Below, in pieces: positions 14,613 to 15,570 of a stretch of 15,570 nt of DNA (position 1 is the first letter of the stretch; each line of letters begins with the position of its first letter). A program made the translations under genes and the position numbers. The notes below the pieces were generated by a model, which saw only the letters and a program-made list of their open reading frames with translations, did no database searches and was not told the DNA's origin. This DNA is from ZC4RG30 sp039929265 (GTDB taxonomy: Bacteria; Pseudomonadota; Gammaproteobacteria; Steroidobacterales; Steroidobacteraceae). The stretch covers positions 1 through 15,570 of the forward strand of contig JBDSRN010000165.1 in NCBI GenBank assembly GCA_039929265.1, in the 5' to 3' direction.

Positions 14613-14641
14613 GAAAACCCCGGCAGTGAGCCGGGGTTTTC
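14613..14641 (-). terminator. Terminator hairpin between rpmA and obg
   Basis: GAAAACCCCGGC (14613-14624) and GCCGGGGTTTTC (14630-14641) are perfect 12-bp reverse complements around a five-base loop. On the minus strand the GC-rich stem is followed by TTTTC, a typical intrinsic terminator shape. It lies between rpmA and obg, and so may stop or attenuate transcription coming from rplU and lower obg expression compared with the ribosomal proteins. Confidence 0.8.
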
Positions 14642-14663
14642 GTATCGAACCGGCGGAGCGGAC

Positions 14664-14921
14664 TTACTCCGGCAGCACGCTGATGAAGGTGCGCTGCTCC
14701 GCGCCCTTCTTTCTGAATTCGACCTTGCCTGCAACCAGCGCGAACAACGTGTGATCCGTGCCCATGCCCACGCCGGCGCCCGCACGAACCTGCGTGCCGC
14801 GCTGACGGATCAGGATATTGCCGGCCAGAACGCTCTCGCCACCGAATCGCTTCACGCCCAGGCGCTTGCTGTGTGAATCGCGACCATTGCGGGTACTGCC
14901 GCCTGCTTTTTTATGTGCCAT
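14664..14921 (-). CDS. rpmA: 50S ribosomal protein L27
   Basis: Large-subunit protein whose flexible N-terminus reaches the peptidyl-transferase centre. The 85-residue length equals E. coli L27. The sequence starts MAHKKAGGSTRNGRDSHSKR and continues with LGVKRFGGESVLAGNILIRQ, both characteristic. There is no cleavable N-terminal extension of the kind seen in Firmicutes. GAGGAGA upstream of the ATG is a strong Shine-Dalgarno. It follows rplU by 10 bases and is co-transcribed with it. Confidence 0.97.
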   Translation of the reverse strand: MAHKKAGGSTRNGRDSHSKRLGVKRFGGESVLAGNILIRQRGTQVRAGAGVGMGTDHTLFALVAGKVEFRKKGAEQRTFISVLPE

Positions 14922-14931
14922 TAGTGTCTCC

Positions 14932-15246
14932 TCAACCTGCCGCGATGTCTGTCACCTTGATCAAGGTGTACTTCTGGCGGTGGTTCTTCATGCGCAGATA
15001 GTGTTTGCGACGACGGAATTTGACGACCGGTACCTTGTCGGACTGGCCGTGTTTTTCGATGGTGGCACTGACCTTGCCACCCTTCACGAGGGGGGCACCG
15101 AAGTTCAGTTTGTCGCCGTCAGCGATGAGCAGCACCTGGTCGAATGCGACCGTGGCGCCGACGTCGCCCAACAGTTTTTCGACGCGCAGCGTGCCACCCT
15201 TCTCGACTCGATATTGTTTGCCGCCTGTGGCGATCACCGCGTACAT
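14932..15246 (-). CDS. rplU: 50S ribosomal protein L21
   Basis: Large-subunit protein that binds 23S rRNA. At 104 residues it is close to E. coli L21 (103). The start MYAVIATGGKQYRVEKGGTL and the ending KFRRRKHYLRMKNHRQKYTL are family-typical, including the basic RRRKHYLRMKNHRQ stretch. It is the first gene of rplU-rpmA(-obg), preceded by a well-formed sigma70-type promoter about 37 bases upstream of the ATG. Confidence 0.97.
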   Translation of the reverse strand: MYAVIATGGKQYRVEKGGTLRVEKLLGDVGATVAFDQVLLIADGDKLNFGAPLVKGGKVSATIEKHGQSDKVPVVKFRRRKHYLRMKNHRQKYTLIKVTDIAAG

Positions 15247-15282
15247 TGTCTTCGGCTCCGAAACTTGCGAAAAAGGCCGCGC

Positions 15283-15311
15283 ATTCTATGGCGACGGTCC
15301 TCGCGGGTCAA
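15283..15311 (-). promoter_or_regulatory. Sigma70-type promoter of rplU-rpmA
   Basis: On the minus strand TTGACC (15311-15306) and TAGAAT (15288-15283) are separated by exactly 17 bases. Each differs from consensus at one position. Transcription would start about 30 bases before the rplU ATG. The -35 element is about 43 bases from the divergent ispB start, so the two promoters must share this short gap; no clear ispB promoter was recognised. Confidence 0.75.
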
Positions 15312-15353
15312 ACCTGTTTTCCGTTTACGCAACAGTTACTTGCAGCGTCCCGC

Positions 15354-15570
15354 ATGAACGCCATCCTCACCCCCTCGCCAACGGTCTCCCTGGACGAAAT
15401 CCGCGCCCCCGTACGCACGGACCTGATTGCCGTCGATTCGGTAATCCGCACCCGCCTGAAGAGCACCGTGCCCCTCGTGGACCAGGTCGCCGAGCACATC
15501 ATTGCCGGGGGCGGCAAACGACTGCGCCCCCTTATCGTCGTGCTGGCGGCGCGCGCGGCCAGCCCGAACG
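15354..15570 (+). CDS. ispB: Octaprenyl (polyprenyl) diphosphate synthase, N-terminal part
   Basis: Trans-polyprenyl synthase that makes the isoprenoid side chain of ubiquinone from farnesyl and isopentenyl diphosphates. Only 72 codons are in the window. After MNAILTPSPTVSLDEIRAPV, the AEHIIAGGGKRLRPLIVVLA stretch (about 47-66) is the first conserved motif of the family, where the GGGKRLRP residues bind isopentenyl diphosphate. The catalytic DDxxD motifs would lie beyond the edge. The gene is divergent from rplU, the usual arrangement in gammaproteobacteria, which favours IspB over IspA/GGPPS-type relatives. No strong Shine-Dalgarno precedes the ATG. Confidence 0.9.
   Translation, partial: MNAILTPSPTVSLDEIRAPVRTDLIAVDSVIRTRLKSTVPLVDQVAEHIIAGGGKRLRPLIVVLAARAASPN

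Noticed and set aside
1..15570. CRISPR arrays, insertion sequences, tRNA or rRNA genes, tandem repeats
   Set aside because: None recognised by eye; the window is nearly fully occupied by the named genes.

Overview
The window looks like chromosomal DNA from a GC-rich gammaproteobacterium. The gene order pilV-pilW-pilX-pilY1-pilE / ispH / lspA-ileS-ribF-murJ / rpsT / obg-rpmA-rplU / ispB follows the type IV minor-pilin region of Pseudomonas aeruginosa (PA4550-PA4569) closely. The high GC content and protein style would fit a Xanthomonadales/Nevskiales-type lineage, but that placement is inference. No mobile element, CRISPR array, tRNA or rRNA is visible. Coding density is very high, and the largest non-coding gap is the roughly 150 bp between two divergent pilus operons.

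Region 1 (1-6380) holds two minor-pilin operons placed back to back. Operon A runs leftwards: fimT/fimU-like, pilV, pilW, pilX, then the first 19 codons of a secreted protein in the pilY1 position, cut by the window edge. Operon B runs rightwards: a second pilV, pilW and pilX, an unusually short PilY1-like protein holding only the C-terminal propeller-type part, and pilE. Almost every junction is a 1-4 base stop/start overlap, so translation is probably coupled. In this family the minor pilins form a pseudopilus-like priming and tip complex that initiates type IV pilus assembly and displays PilY1. Two sets suggest two alternative tip complexes. The intergenic region contains a 43-bp imperfect dyad that could be a shared operator or an RNA hairpin.

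Region 2 (6384-13184, all minus strand) is a housekeeping operon, transcribed murJ-ribF-ileS-lspA-ispH with start/stop overlaps throughout: lipid II flippase, riboflavin kinase/FAD synthetase, isoleucyl-tRNA synthetase, lipoprotein signal peptidase and the last enzyme of the MEP isoprenoid pathway. The fkpB gene usually found between lspA and ispH is absent.

Region 3 (13185-15570) has rpsT on the plus strand, starting with TTG, convergent with rplU-rpmA-obg on the minus strand. The rpsT and obg stop codons lie inside one shared hairpin. A strong 12-bp terminator hairpin separates rpmA from obg. A good sigma70-type promoter precedes rplU, and the divergent ispB gene runs off the right edge.
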